DNA of 64,000 nt from the NCBI GenBank assembly GCA_036491115.1, contig DASXCQ010000094.1:1-64000 (forward strand), read 5' to 3'. The notes under the pieces are model-generated. The model searched no databases. It was given only the letters and a program-made list of their open reading frames with translations, and was not told the DNA's origin. Shown in pieces: positions 31,515 to 40,028 of the stretch. Each line of letters begins with the position of its first letter. The stretch's first letter is position 1. The position numbers and the translations under genes were made by a program. The DNA comes from DATEPR01 sp036491115 (lineage in GTDB: Bacteria; Actinomycetota; Actinomycetes; Mycobacteriales; Pseudonocardiaceae).

Positions 31515-33839
31515 ATGCCAGGTAAGCGCTTACAGGCCACGGTCAGGACAAGCCTCGTGCTCGCCGCCTCGGCCGGCCTCGTCACCGCATCGTTGTTCGC
31601 CATCGGCGGCAGCCCGGCCGCCGCCGCGGGCAAACCCACCTACCTCGACCCGCACGCCTCGGTCCAGGCGCGGGTGAACGACCTGCTCGGCCGGATGACC
31701 CTGGCCGAGAAGATCGGCCAGATGACCCAGATCGAGGTCGGCAAGATCGTCGGCAACTGCAACGACGGCCCCGGCCCGCTGAACCAGACCTGCGCGCAGG
31801 ACGTGCTCGGCACGGACGGCGCGGGCTCGATCCTGTCCGGCGGCGGCGCCCCGCCGACCGAGGACATCAACGGCGCGGACAGCCCGCAGGACTGGGCCAC
31901 CGCCGTGAACACGGTCGTGCAGTACTCCATCGACCACAGCCCGCTGCACATCCCGGTCATCTACGGCGCGGACGTGGTGCACGGGCACAACAACGTGCTC
32001 GGCGACACGCTGTTCCCCGAGGAGATCGGCATGGGCGCGACCTACGACGTGCCCCTGGAGCAGGCCACCCAGGTATCCGCGGGCAAGGCAGCGCTGGCCA
32101 CCAACGTGCGCTGGGGCTTCGGCCCGATCGCCGACGTCGACCGGGACACCCGGTGGGGCCGGTACAACGAGTCCTTCGGTGAGGACCCCGCGCTGGACGG
32201 CGCCATGGAGGCGGCCGGCGTGACCGGCATGCAGGACACCGGCCAGGTGGCCGCCACGGTCAAGCACTTCGCGGGCTACGGCGCCGCCAGCACCGGCCTG
32301 GACCGGACCGACGCCGACCTGTCGATCCGCTGGCTGCAGGACGACGAACTCCCGTCGTACCAGGCAGGTCTGGACGCCGGCGGGCAGACCGTGATGGTCA
32401 ACTCGGGCGCGGTGAACGGCGTGCCCGCCACGTCGTCGCGCTATCTGCTGACGACCGTGCTGCGCGACCGGATGCACTTCACCGGCCTCGTGGTCAGCGA
32501 CTGGGCGGACGTCGCGGCCCTGCAGACCAACTACCACCTGGCGGCCGACTACGAGCACGCCGCCGCGATCGCGATCAACGCGGGCGTGGACATGGCGATG
32601 GAGCCGTTCAACGCGGACAGCTTCGACGCCGCCGTCACCCAGGCCGTGTCCGATCACCTGATCAGCATGGCCAGGATCAACCAGGCGGCCGGGCGGGTGC
32701 TGGCGCTGAAGTTCCGCACCGGCGTGTTCGACCACCCGCTGGTCGACCCGTCGACAGCGAACCAGACCGTGGGCATGGACGCCGGACTGGCCAAGCAGGC
32801 CGCCGCCGAGTCGACCGTGGTGCTGCAGAACAGCAACAGCGTGCTGCCGCTGCCCGGCAGCGCCCACGTCACCGTCACCGGTCCGAACGCCGACTCGATC
32901 CCGGCCACGCTGGGCGGGTGGAGCATCGGCTGGCAGGGTGTGCCGTCCGGCAGCCCGGAGCAGGCCGTCACCGTCCTCAAGGGACTCCAGGCCGACGGCG
33001 GCGCCAACGTGAGTTTCGCCGCGAGCCAGGCCGACGCCGTGGCGGCCGCCGCCACGACGGACGACTACGTCGTCGTGGTGGGCAACGGTCCGGGCGCCGA
33101 AGGGCCGAACGACAAGCGCGACCCGAGCCTGCCGGCGGCGCAGCAGGCCGAGGTGGCCGCACTGGTCGCGACCGGCAAGCCGGTCGTCGTGGTCGTCGTG
33201 GACGACCGGCCCCTGGCCATGGGTTCGCTGGTCAAGTCGTCCGGCGGCGTCACTCCGGCCGGGCTGGTGATGGCGTGGCGGCCGGGCACCCAGGGCGGTG
33301 CCGGCGTGGCCGACGTGCTGTACGGCACGGTGAATCCGAGCGGCAGGCTGCCGGTGTCGTGGCCGAAGCTGAACACCGACAACCCGAACAGCTACCTGCT
33401 GCTCACGTTGCCCAACACCAGTAACTCCGGCAGCGCGACCTACCAGCCGCTGTTCCCGTTCGGCGCCGGCCTGAGCTACACCGGCTACACGTTCGGCACG
33501 GTCAGCGCGGCCAGGCACGGATCGTCGGTGCAGGTCCAGGTGGCGGTGAGCAACACCGGCACGAAGGACGGAGACGTCGTGGTCCCGGTCTACGTGTCGC
33601 AACCGGTGAGCGACCCGATCCAGCCGACGAAGCGACTGGTCGGCTTCACCAGGACCCACCTGGCGGCCGGTCAGTCCTCGACCGTGACGGTCACCGTGCC
33701 GGCGTCCCGCCTGGCCATCACCCAGGGCGACATCGACGCGACGGCGGCGCCGTCGGTCGAGCACGGCCGGTACGTGTTCTCCAGCGGTTCGCTGTCCTCG
33801 AAGCTGCCGACCAACGCGGACGCGGGCCTCAGCCTCTGA
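31515..33839 (+). CDS. Secreted glycoside hydrolase family 3 beta-glucosidase
   Basis: This 774-residue exported GH3 enzyme would remove terminal beta-linked sugars from oligosaccharides. The signal peptide covers residues 1-38 (ends PAAAAG). The TIM barrel contains the catalytic nucleophile Asp in GLVVSDWADV, the second alpha/beta domain spans about 390-600, and the C-terminal fibronectin-like domain ends GFTRTHLAAGQSSTVTV. Substrate-binding KHFAGYG is present. The start is ATG 31515, and no ribosome site is needed if leaderless. It is transcribed alone and ended by a strong bidirectional hairpin. In the syntenic mycobacterial region no such gene is expected, so it may be an insertion. Confidence 0.93.
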   Translation: MPGKRLQATVRTSLVLAASAGLVTASLFAIGGSPAAAAGKPTYLDPHASVQARVNDLLGRMTLAEKIGQMTQIEVGKIVGNCNDGPGPLNQTCAQDVLGTDGAGSILSGGGAPPTEDINGADSPQDWATAVNTVVQYSIDHSPLHIPVIYGADVVHGHNNVLGDTLFPEEIGMGATYDVPLEQATQVSAGKAALATNVRWGFGPIADVDRDTRWGRYNESFGEDPALDGAMEAAGVTGMQDTGQVAATVKHFAGYGAASTGLDRTDADLSIRWLQDDELPSYQAGLDAGGQTVMVNSGAVNGVPATSSRYLLTTVLRDRMHFTGLVVSDWADVAALQTNYHLAADYEHAAAIAINAGVDMAMEPFNADSFDAAVTQAVSDHLISMARINQAAGRVLALKFRTGVFDHPLVDPSTANQTVGMDAGLAKQAAAESTVVLQNSNSVLPLPGSAHVTVTGPNADSIPATLGGWSIGWQGVPSGSPEQAVTVLKGLQADGGANVSFAASQADAVAAAATTDDYVVVVGNGPGAEGPNDKRDPSLPAAQQAEVAALVATGKPVVVVVVDDRPLAMGSLVKSSGGVTPAGLVMAWRPGTQGGAGVADVLYGTVNPSGRLPVSWPKLNTDNPNSYLLLTLPNTSNSGSATYQPLFPFGAGLSYTGYTFGTVSAARHGSSVQVQVAVSNTGTKDGDVVVPVYVSQPVSDPIQPTKRLVGFTRTHLAAGQSSTVTVTVPASRLAITQGDIDATAAPSVEHGRYVFSSGSLSSKLPTNADAGLSL

Positions 33840-33844
33840 CCGAC

Positions 33845-33876
33845 GTGACGGGGTGGCCGACGGGCCACCCCGTCAC
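33845..33876. terminator. Bidirectional terminator hairpin
   Basis: A 14-bp perfect stem, GTGACGGGGTGGCC (33845-33858) with its complement (33863-33876) and loop GACG, lies between the convergent GH3 and Ddn-like stops, three to five bases from each. Confidence 0.85.
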
Positions 33877-33879
33877 GGG

Positions 33880-34314
33880 TCAGATCCGTTCGATGGCGAT
33901 CACCGGGATCTCGCGGTCGGTGCGCTCCCGGTACTTGTCGTAGTCCGGCCACACCTCGGCCATCAGCGGCCACAACCGCGCCCGCTCCGCGCCCTCGGTG
34001 GTCCTGGCGCGGCCCTCGAACACCTCGTCCCTGACCTGGACGGTCACGTCCGGGTCGGCGGCCAGGTTGAGGTACCAGGCGGGGTGGTGATCGTGGCCGC
34101 CCTTCGACCCGACGATCACGTAGGCGTCGCCGACCTGACGGTAGATCAGGGCGGTGCGACGCCGGGTGCCCGTCTTGCGGCCCGTGGTGGTGAGCAGCAG
34201 GATGCTGGTGCCCCGCCAGTCGTAGCCGCTGGCACCGTCGGTGCTCACGTACCGCTGGATGTGGTCGTTCACCCAGTCGACCGGACTGTCCTCCGGCTGG
34301 CCTGCCGTTGCCAT
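33880..34314 (-). CDS. F420-dependent nitroreductase/deazaflavin-dependent family protein (Ddn-like)
   Basis: This 144-residue split-beta-barrel protein has the family's LLTTTGRKTGTRRRTALIY, HPAWYLNL and C-terminal DREIPVIAI segments. Relatives reduce quinones or nitro compounds with reduced F420 at the membrane. ATG 34314 has AGGAGG at seven bases. It partly overlaps a possible small gene upstream. Confidence 0.9.
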   Translation of the reverse strand: MATAGQPEDSPVDWVNDHIQRYVSTDGASGYDWRGTSILLLTTTGRKTGTRRRTALIYRQVGDAYVIVGSKGGHDHHPAWYLNLAADPDVTVQVRDEVFEGRARTTEGAERARLWPLMAEVWPDYDKYRERTDREIPVIAIERI

Positions 34315-34616
34315 CGGTCACCTCCTGTTACCCGCTGTCGTCCGACTTCTCGTGCAACCTCGCGGGCCGGGAGATCATTCCGGCTCAGTAGTAGCGGGCT
34401 CCAGGGCGGTATCGACGCGACGGCGTCGCTGCGCAGATGGGTCCGCTCGAAGGAGCCGCCGCCCGCGTAGTGACCCGACGTGTCGGTCAGGCTGCTCACG
34501 GCGTCGCGCCACGAGTCGTGCACTGTCTCGTCCGATGTCGGCCGGAAGCCGACGGCCGGGCGGTGCACCGTCCAACGACCGTCGGAGCGGCGCGAGATCT
34601 TCGGTTTCACCCTCAC
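34269..34616 (-). CDS. Possible small basic protein of unknown function
   Basis: The frame opens MRVKPKISRRSDGRWTVHRP, then GFRPTSDETVHDSWRDAVSSLT. It resembles small actinobacterial proteins with a Lys/Arg start, a GRW motif and a Trp before an Ala-rich helix. After about residue 50 the sequence looks like random coding and runs 46 bases into the Ddn-like gene, so the true protein may be shorter or the gene decayed. The gap 34315-34690 has nothing else except the promoter of the next gene. Confidence 0.4.
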   Translation of the reverse strand: MRVKPKISRRSDGRWTVHRPAVGFRPTSDETVHDSWRDAVSSLTDTSGHYAGGGSFERTHLRSDAVASIPPWSPLLLSRNDLPAREVAREVGRQRVTGGDRWQRQASRRTVRSTG

Positions 34617-34690
34617 CTGACCAGGGTGGCGCGCCGCCGGGCGGCCGTCCAGGTCCCCTCACCCGCGACCCGGCCCAGTAGCCTCCGCAT

Positions 34691-35464
34691 GTGGCTCCAT
34701 CGGTTCCCGACCCCTGCGGACTGCTGACCGGTGAGCGGACCGTGCCCGACCTGCCGCCGGAGAACTACTGGTTCCGACGCCACGAAGCGGCTTATGCCTG
34801 GCTGCGGCCCCGGTGTGCCGGGGCGGTGGTGCTGGACGCGGGCTGTGGCGAAGGTTACGGCGCCGACCTGTTGGCCGGCGTGGCGGCGCGGGTGATCGCC
34901 GCCGACTACGACGAGCCGTCCGTCGCGCACGTGCGGGCGCGGTACCCGTCGACGAATCCGGTGCGGACCAACCTGGTGGTGCTGCCGGTGCGGTCGGGCG
35001 GGGTCGACGTCGTGGCGAACTTCCAGGTGATCGAACACCTCTGGGACCAGTCCGCGTTCCTGGCCGAGTGCCACCGCGTGCTGCGGCCGGGTGGCACGCT
35101 GCTGGTCACCACGCCGAACCGGCTGACCTTCTCCCCCGGCCGCGACACACCGCTGAATCCCTTCCACACCAGGGAACTCGCGCCCGACGAGCTGGACCAG
35201 CTGTTGCGTGCCGCCGGTTTCGACGTGGAGTTCCTCGGTGGTGTGCACCACGGTGCCCGGCTGCGGGCGCTGGACGCGACCCACGGCGGCTCGCTGATCG
35301 ACGCCCAGGCCGGCGTGGTCATCGGACACCTGCCCGGCGAGGCGACCTGGCCCGCTGAACTGCTCGCCGACGTGGCAGCGGTGCGGGCGGACGACTTCGA
35401 CATCCACGACCATGACGTCACCGGCAGCCTCGACCTGGTGGCCGTCGCGAGGCTGGCCGGGTGA
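34691..35464 (+). CDS. SAM-dependent methyltransferase (Rv3030-like, methylglucose polysaccharide cluster)
   Basis: This 257-residue class I methyltransferase has SAM-binding motif I VLDAGCGEGYG (near 54-64), an acidic residue ending strand 2 (IAADYDE) and HRVLRPGGTLLVTTPNR. The context, immediately before a GH57 branching enzyme and near a GT4, equals Rv3030-Rv3031-Rv3032, linked to 6-O-methylglucose lipopolysaccharide. Sugar O-methylation is therefore likely but inferred. GTG 34691 lies exactly six bases after TAGCCT (34679-34684), so the mRNA is probably leaderless. The stop overlaps the next GTG by four bases. Confidence 0.87.
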   Translation: MAPSVPDPCGLLTGERTVPDLPPENYWFRRHEAAYAWLRPRCAGAVVLDAGCGEGYGADLLAGVAARVIAADYDEPSVAHVRARYPSTNPVRTNLVVLPVRSGGVDVVANFQVIEHLWDQSAFLAECHRVLRPGGTLLVTTPNRLTFSPGRDTPLNPFHTRELAPDELDQLLRAAGFDVEFLGGVHHGARLRALDATHGGSLIDAQAGVVIGHLPGEATWPAELLADVAAVRADDFDIHDHDVTGSLDLVAVARLAG

Positions 35465-36960
35465 CCGACGAGCCGGTCGGCACGTTCTGCCTTGTGCTGC
35501 ACAGCCACCTGCCCTGGCTGGCCGGGCACGGTTCGTGGCCGGTCGGCGAGGAGTGGCTCTACCAGGCGTGGGCCCATTCCTACCTGCCGGTGGTCGACCT
35601 GCTGGAGCGGCTGGCCGCCGAGGGCAGGAGCGACGTGCTCACGTTGGGCGTCACACCGGTGCTCGCGGCCCAGTTGGACGACCCGTACTGCCTGCGGTCG
35701 TTCCACGAGTGGCTGGGCGGCTGGCAGTTGCGCGCGGACTACGCGGCCACCCGGTGGCACGGCCGCTGGCCGGCCGCACCCCGGCTGCGGGAGCTGGCCG
35801 CGGCGGAGCACCGAGCGGCGACCGCGGCGCTGGAGATGTTCGAAACCCGTTGGCGGCATGGGTTTTCTCCCGTCCTGAGGCCACTGGTGGACGCGGGGGT
35901 GGTCGAGGTGCTCGGTGGTCCGTTGACCCATCCGTTCCAGCCCCTGCTGGACCGGCGGGTGCTGGGTTTCGCGTTACGCGCCGGCCTGGCCGACACCGCG
36001 TTGCGGATCGGCCAGGCGCCTTCCGGCATCTGGGCGCCGGAATGCGGTTACGCGCCGGGCATGGAGGACGACTACACGGCGGCCGGCGTGCGGCGGTTCC
36101 TGGTGGACGGTCCCGCGTTGCGCGGCAGGACGTCGGCGGCGCATCCGGTGGGCGACAGCGACGTGGTGTGCTTCGGCCGGGATCTCGACGTGACCTATCG
36201 GGTGTGGTCGCCGAAGGCCGGTTACCCCGGCGATCCGGCGTACCGCGACTTCCACACCTACGACCACCCGTCCGGCCTGAAACCGGCCAGGGTCACCGGC
36301 CGGCACGTGCCGCCCGAGGCGAAGCAGCCCTACGACCCCGACCTGGCCGCCGTGGCCGTGGACCGGCACGTCACCGACTTCGTCGCCACCGTGGTGGCCA
36401 GACTGCGTGCCGCGCGGGCCCGGGACGGCCGGCCGGGGCTGGTGGTGGCCGCGTACGACACCGAGTTGTACGGGCACTGGTGGCACGAGGGCCCGGCCTG
36501 GCTGGCCGGTGTGTTGCGGGCACTGCCCGAGGCGGGTGTGCGGGTCACGACGCTGCGCGGAGCGCTGGCCGCGGGCCACATCGGACCGCCGGTGCGGCTG
36601 CCGGCGTCGTCCTGGGGATCCGGCAAGGACTGGCGGGTGTGGGACGGCGAGCAGGTCGCCGACCTGGTCGACGCGGGTGCTGCCGTGCGGCGCGAGCTGT
36701 TGTCCACAGTGGATGCGCTGGTCACCGACCACCGCGACCCGCTGGCCGACCGGCTGGCCACCGAGGCGCTGCTGGCGTTGTCCAGCGACTGGGCGTTCAT
36801 GGTGACGAAGGACTCGGCGGCCGACTACGCGCTCCGGCGGGCAGCGGGCCACCGCGCGCGGGTCACCGAGTTGGCGGCCGCGCTCCGGGCCGGTGCGGCA
36901 GGATCACCCGGCGGGCCGTTCGGCCACGTCGATGCGCGTGACCTGCGCAAGGACCGTTAG
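35461..36960 (+). CDS. GH57 1,4-alpha-glucan branching enzyme (Rv3031-like)
   Basis: This 499-residue GH57 enzyme transfers alpha-1,4-glucan segments to 6-hydroxyls. The N-terminus shows LVLHSHLPWLAGHG. The catalytic nucleophile Glu lies in GIWAPECGY and the acid/base Asp in AYDTELYGHWW. A helical C-terminal domain with KDWRVWDG and FMVTKDSAADYA follows. It is coupled to the upstream methyltransferase (GTGA). In mycobacteria the homologue is required for methylglucose lipopolysaccharide. Its stop shares TTAG with a small convergent gene. Confidence 0.93.
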   Translation: MTDEPVGTFCLVLHSHLPWLAGHGSWPVGEEWLYQAWAHSYLPVVDLLERLAAEGRSDVLTLGVTPVLAAQLDDPYCLRSFHEWLGGWQLRADYAATRWHGRWPAAPRLRELAAAEHRAATAALEMFETRWRHGFSPVLRPLVDAGVVEVLGGPLTHPFQPLLDRRVLGFALRAGLADTALRIGQAPSGIWAPECGYAPGMEDDYTAAGVRRFLVDGPALRGRTSAAHPVGDSDVVCFGRDLDVTYRVWSPKAGYPGDPAYRDFHTYDHPSGLKPARVTGRHVPPEAKQPYDPDLAAVAVDRHVTDFVATVVARLRAARARDGRPGLVVAAYDTELYGHWWHEGPAWLAGVLRALPEAGVRVTTLRGALAAGHIGPPVRLPASSWGSGKDWRVWDGEQVADLVDAGAAVRRELLSTVDALVTDHRDPLADRLATEALLALSSDWAFMVTKDSAADYALRRAAGHRARVTELAAALRAGAAGSPGGPFGHVDARDLRKDR

Positions 36961-37106
36961 TTGTCCTCCGGGCAGGATCCCTGCTCGGCGTCCGCGGTCT
37001 CGTTGTCCTGGCGATCGCGCGACCTGTCAGTGAACCGGCCGAACACGCCCAGCCCGGCGGCCGCGAGCAGCGCGATCAGCCACGGAGCGATCGACCACGC
37101 GGTCAT
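36957..37106 (-). CDS. 49-residue membrane protein
   Basis: It starts MTAWSIAPWLIALLAAAGLG, a single hydrophobic helix (about 7-23), followed by FGRFTDRSRDRQDNE and an acidic tail with one Cys. ATG 37106 has GGAGGT at five bases. The stop overlaps the GH57 stop in a shared TTAG. A small protein also sits in this neighbourhood in mycobacteria, but I cannot establish homology. Confidence 0.62.
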   Translation of the reverse strand: MTAWSIAPWLIALLAAAGLGVFGRFTDRSRDRQDNETADAEQGSCPEDN

Positions 37107-37298
37107 CGCCACCTCCCAATGGTGGCCCGTGGGGGCGGGCACCATGCCAAACAGTACGGCGGTGGAGGGCGCACCGCGGACGGACGGATCACCGATTGCG
37201 CCGCACCGCGCTCCACGGTGTCGTCGCAGCCCCGCTGGTTCCGGCTCACCGTACAACCGGATGTCCGAATCTGCCATCACGATGGCGGCTCGGTTGGA

Positions 37299-37310
37299 TA
37301 CCGGCCGGTA
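37299..37310. promoter_or_regulatory. 12-bp perfect palindrome upstream of the GT4 gene
   Basis: TACCGGCCGGTA lies 36 bases before the glycosyltransferase ATG, within the 239-base gap from the small membrane protein. It may be an operator. Confidence 0.35.
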
Positions 37311-37345
37311 GCCACGAGCCGGAGGATGCGAGGATCAGTCGGATC

Positions 37346-38596
37346 ATGCGCGTACTGATGCTGTCCTGGGAGTACCCACCCGTCGTCGTGGGCGGTCTCG
37401 GCCGCCACGTCCACGCGCTGGCCACGCGGCTCGCGGCGCAGGGACACGACGTGGTGGTGCTGTGCCGGCAGGAGGCGGGCACCGACGCCAGCACCCACCC
37501 CACCACCGACGACGTCGTCGAGGGTGTGCGCGTGGTGCGGGTCGCCGAGGACCCGCCGCATCTGGCGTTCGAGCGTGACCTGGTGGCGTGGACGCTGGCC
37601 ATGGGGCACGCCATGGTCCGGGCCGCCCAGCGGGTGCTCGGCGGCTGGCGGCCACACGTGGTGCACGCCCACGACTGGCTCGTCACGCACCCGGCGGTGG
37701 CCGTCGCCGACCAGGTCGACGTCCCGCTGGTCGCGACCGTGCACGCGACCGAGGCCGGCAGGCACAGCGGTTGGCTGTCCCAACCCCTCAACCAGCAGGT
37801 GCATTCGGTCGAGTGGTGGCTGGCGAACCGGGCCGACGCACTGGTGACGTGCTCCGCGGCGATGCGGGCCGAGGTGGCCCACCTGTTCGAGGTGGCCGCC
37901 GAGACGGTCACCGTGATCCACAACGGCATCCGGGCCCGAGGCTGGCGGATCGGCGCCGCCGACGTGGCCGCGATTCGTGCCGCGCACAGCCCGACCGGCG
38001 CCCCCTTGTTGTTGTTCTTCGGCCGCCTGGAATGGGAGAAGGGCGTGCACGACCTGATCGCGGCGCTGCCTCGGATCAGGGCTCGGCATCCCGGCACCCG
38101 CCTGGTGGTGGCCGGCAAGGGCACCCAGGCCCAGGAGCTGTTGGCGGCGGCCCGCAAACACCGGGTACGCCGGTCGGTCGACTTCGTCGGGCACCTGTCC
38201 GACCGCGAACTGCGAGCCGCACTGGCCGCCGCCGACGCCGTGGTGCTGCCCAGCAGGTACGAGCCGTTCGGCATCGTGGCACTGGAAGCGGCCGCCGCTG
38301 GTGCCCCGCTGGTCGCGTCGACGGCAGGCGGGTTGGGCGAGGTCGTGATCGACGGCCGGACTGGCGTGTCGTTCCCACCGGGCAACGTGGTCGCGCTGGC
38401 GGAGGCCGTACACACCGTGCTGGCCGATCCGGCCGCGGCCCGCAACCGCGCCCGCGCCGCCCGCGCCCGGCTGGCCATCGACTTCGACTGGGACCACATC
38501 GCGACGGCGACGGCCCAGGTCTACCGATTGGCGCGGGCGGGTAAGCATGCGGAGCTCGGCCGGCCGAAGATCGCCACCGGCAACGCATTCGCCTGA
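37346..38596 (+). CDS. GT4 alpha-glucosyltransferase (Rv3032-like)
   Basis: This 416-residue GT-B enzyme has the N-terminal glycine loop GGLGRHVHAL, a hinge around LLFFGRLEWEKGVHD, and the nucleotide-sugar EX7E motif in RYEPFGIVALEAAAAG. The M. tuberculosis homologue elongates the alpha-1,4-glucan of methylglucose lipopolysaccharide and contributes to glycogen. The same role is inferred from the methyltransferase/GH57 neighbours. ATG 37346 is used; no strong ribosome site is seen. The stop overlaps an ATG (TGATG) that opens the interrupted endonuclease V frame. Confidence 0.92.
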   Translation: MRVLMLSWEYPPVVVGGLGRHVHALATRLAAQGHDVVVLCRQEAGTDASTHPTTDDVVEGVRVVRVAEDPPHLAFERDLVAWTLAMGHAMVRAAQRVLGGWRPHVVHAHDWLVTHPAVAVADQVDVPLVATVHATEAGRHSGWLSQPLNQQVHSVEWWLANRADALVTCSAAMRAEVAHLFEVAAETVTVIHNGIRARGWRIGAADVAAIRAAHSPTGAPLLLFFGRLEWEKGVHDLIAALPRIRARHPGTRLVVAGKGTQAQELLAAARKHRVRRSVDFVGHLSDRELRAALAAADAVVLPSRYEPFGIVALEAAAAGAPLVASTAGGLGEVVIDGRTGVSFPPGNVVALAEAVHTVLADPAAARNRARAARARLAIDFDWDHIATATAQVYRLARAGKHAELGRPKIATGNAFA

Positions 38597-38649
38597 TGCG
38601 AGTCGACCTGCCGGACGACTAGGCTCAGGCGCTGGCCGTCCAGGATCGC

Positions 38650-39261
38650 TTGCGTGGCCTGGTGACCCGGACCGGGCTGGACCTCGCCGAGGTCAGGACC
38701 GTTGCCGGGCTGGACGTCGGCTACGCCAGGGACTCCGACGAGCTGGTCGCCGCCGTCGTCGTCCTCGCCGCCGCCACCCTCGACACCGTCGAACAGCACA
38801 CCGTCGCCGGCCGCGCCACCTTCCCCTACATCCCCGGCCTGCTGGCGTTCCGCGAGGTCCCGTCGCTGCTGACCGCCCTACGCCAGCTCACCACCGCCCC
38901 GGACGTACTGCTCTGCGACGGCTACGGCATCGCCCACCCGCGCTTCGGCCTTGCCTGCCATCTCGGCGTGCTGACCGGTGTGCCCAGCATCGGGGTGGCC
39001 AAGACGGCCTACGTCGGCGAACCGGCCGAGCAACGCGGGTCCTACACCGACCTGACCGACAGCGGCGAGGTCATCGGCCGCGTACTGCGCACCCAGGATG
39101 GCGTCCGACCCGTATTCGTCTCCATCGGACATGCCGTCGACCTGGATACCGCGTCCGAGTTCGTGCTCCGGCTCGCGCCGCGGCACCGCCTGCCCGAGAC
39201 GACCCGCGCGGCCGACCATCTCGGCCGGATGGCCCTGAAGACCTACCGGCCGTCGTCCTGA
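38650..39261 (+). CDS. nfi: Endonuclease V, N-terminus interrupted by an in-frame stop
   Basis: Endonuclease V nicks DNA near deoxyinosine. From TTG 38650 the 203 residues keep the whole core: the first metal Asp in VAGLDVGYA, FPYIPGLLAFRE with the wedge Pro-Tyr-Ile-Pro and catalytic Glu, and the second acidic/His segment LLCDGYGIAHP. The same frame extends upstream as AQALAVQDRL, which looks like the normal family N-terminus. It is cut by TAG at 38620, eight codons after an ATG (38596) perfectly coupled to the GT4 stop. The gene may carry a nonsense change, or it may start downstream at CTG 38632 or TTG 38650. Confidence 0.8.
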   Translation: MRGLVTRTGLDLAEVRTVAGLDVGYARDSDELVAAVVVLAAATLDTVEQHTVAGRATFPYIPGLLAFREVPSLLTALRQLTTAPDVLLCDGYGIAHPRFGLACHLGVLTGVPSIGVAKTAYVGEPAEQRGSYTDLTDSGEVIGRVLRTQDGVRPVFVSIGHAVDLDTASEFVLRLAPRHRLPETTRAADHLGRMALKTYRPSS

Positions 39262-40028
39262 GCCACCACCGACGCCGTGTCCCGCAACGTCTCCTGCAGC
39301 GCCGCGGCCGCCTTCCGTGACATGTCGGCGATCGCGGCGCGGTGCTCGGCGTCGGCGTCGTAGTCGGCCCTGCGGTCACGCACCACTCGCGCCGGCATGC
39401 CGACGGCGATGGCGTAGTCGGGGATGTCGCCGCGCACCACGGCGTGCGCGCCCAGCACGCAGCCGCGGCCGACCCTGGTGCCGCGCAGCACCGAGACCTT
39501 GGTGCCGACCCACGTGTCCGGGCCGATCCGGACCGGCGCCTTCACGATGCCCTGGTCCTTGATCGGCACGGTGATGTCCGCGGTGACGTGGTCGAAGTCG
39601 CAGATGTAGACCCAGTCGGCGACCAGCGTCGCGGCGCCGAGTTCGACGTCCAGGTAGCAGTTGACCGTGTTGTCCTTGCCGAACACGGCCTTGTCCCCGA
39701 TCCGCAGCGAACCCTCGTGGCAGCGGATCGAGTTGCCGTCACCGATGTGGACCCACCGGCCGATCTCCAGGCGGCCGTAGCCGGGTCGGCAGTGGATCTC
39801 CACGTGCTTGCCCAGGAACACCATGCCGCGCAGCACGATGTGCGGGTTCGCCAGCCGGAACCGCAGCAGCCGCCAGTACCGGACCAGGTACCACGGGGTG
39901 TACGCACGGTGGCGGATTACCCAGCGCACCGAGTCGAGGGTGAACAGCCGGACCTGCATCGGGTCACGGCGCGACCGGCGCCACGCCCCGACCCGCTCGG
40001 CCACGGGTGACCCCCACATCGATGTCAT
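39243..40028 (-). CDS. Hexapeptide-repeat acyltransferase (Rv3034c-like)
   Basis: The protein has 261 residues with an N-terminal basic helical region and a left-handed beta-helix (about 60-215) built from repeats such as VHIGDGNSI, LRIGDKAVF, VRIGPDTWVGTKV and VGRGCVLGAHAVV. It ends with GMPARVV, typical of maltose/galactoside O-acetyltransferases. It likely acetylates a sugar hydroxyl, perhaps on the nearby glucan. ATG 40028 overlaps the next gene's stop (ATGA). Its 3' end overlaps convergent nfi by 19 bases. Confidence 0.85.
   Translation of the reverse strand: MTSMWGSPVAERVGAWRRSRRDPMQVRLFTLDSVRWVIRHRAYTPWYLVRYWRLLRFRLANPHIVLRGMVFLGKHVEIHCRPGYGRLEIGRWVHIGDGNSIRCHEGSLRIGDKAVFGKDNTVNCYLDVELGAATLVADWVYICDFDHVTADITVPIKDQGIVKAPVRIGPDTWVGTKVSVLRGTRVGRGCVLGAHAVVRGDIPDYAIAVGMPARVVRDRRADYDADAEHRAAIADMSRKAAAALQETLRDTASVVAQDDGR

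Noticed and set aside
37107..37345. Additional small gene between the 49-residue membrane protein and GT4
   Set aside because: Short frames exist on both strands but none has a ribosome site or a plausible composition. Only the 12-bp palindrome stands out.
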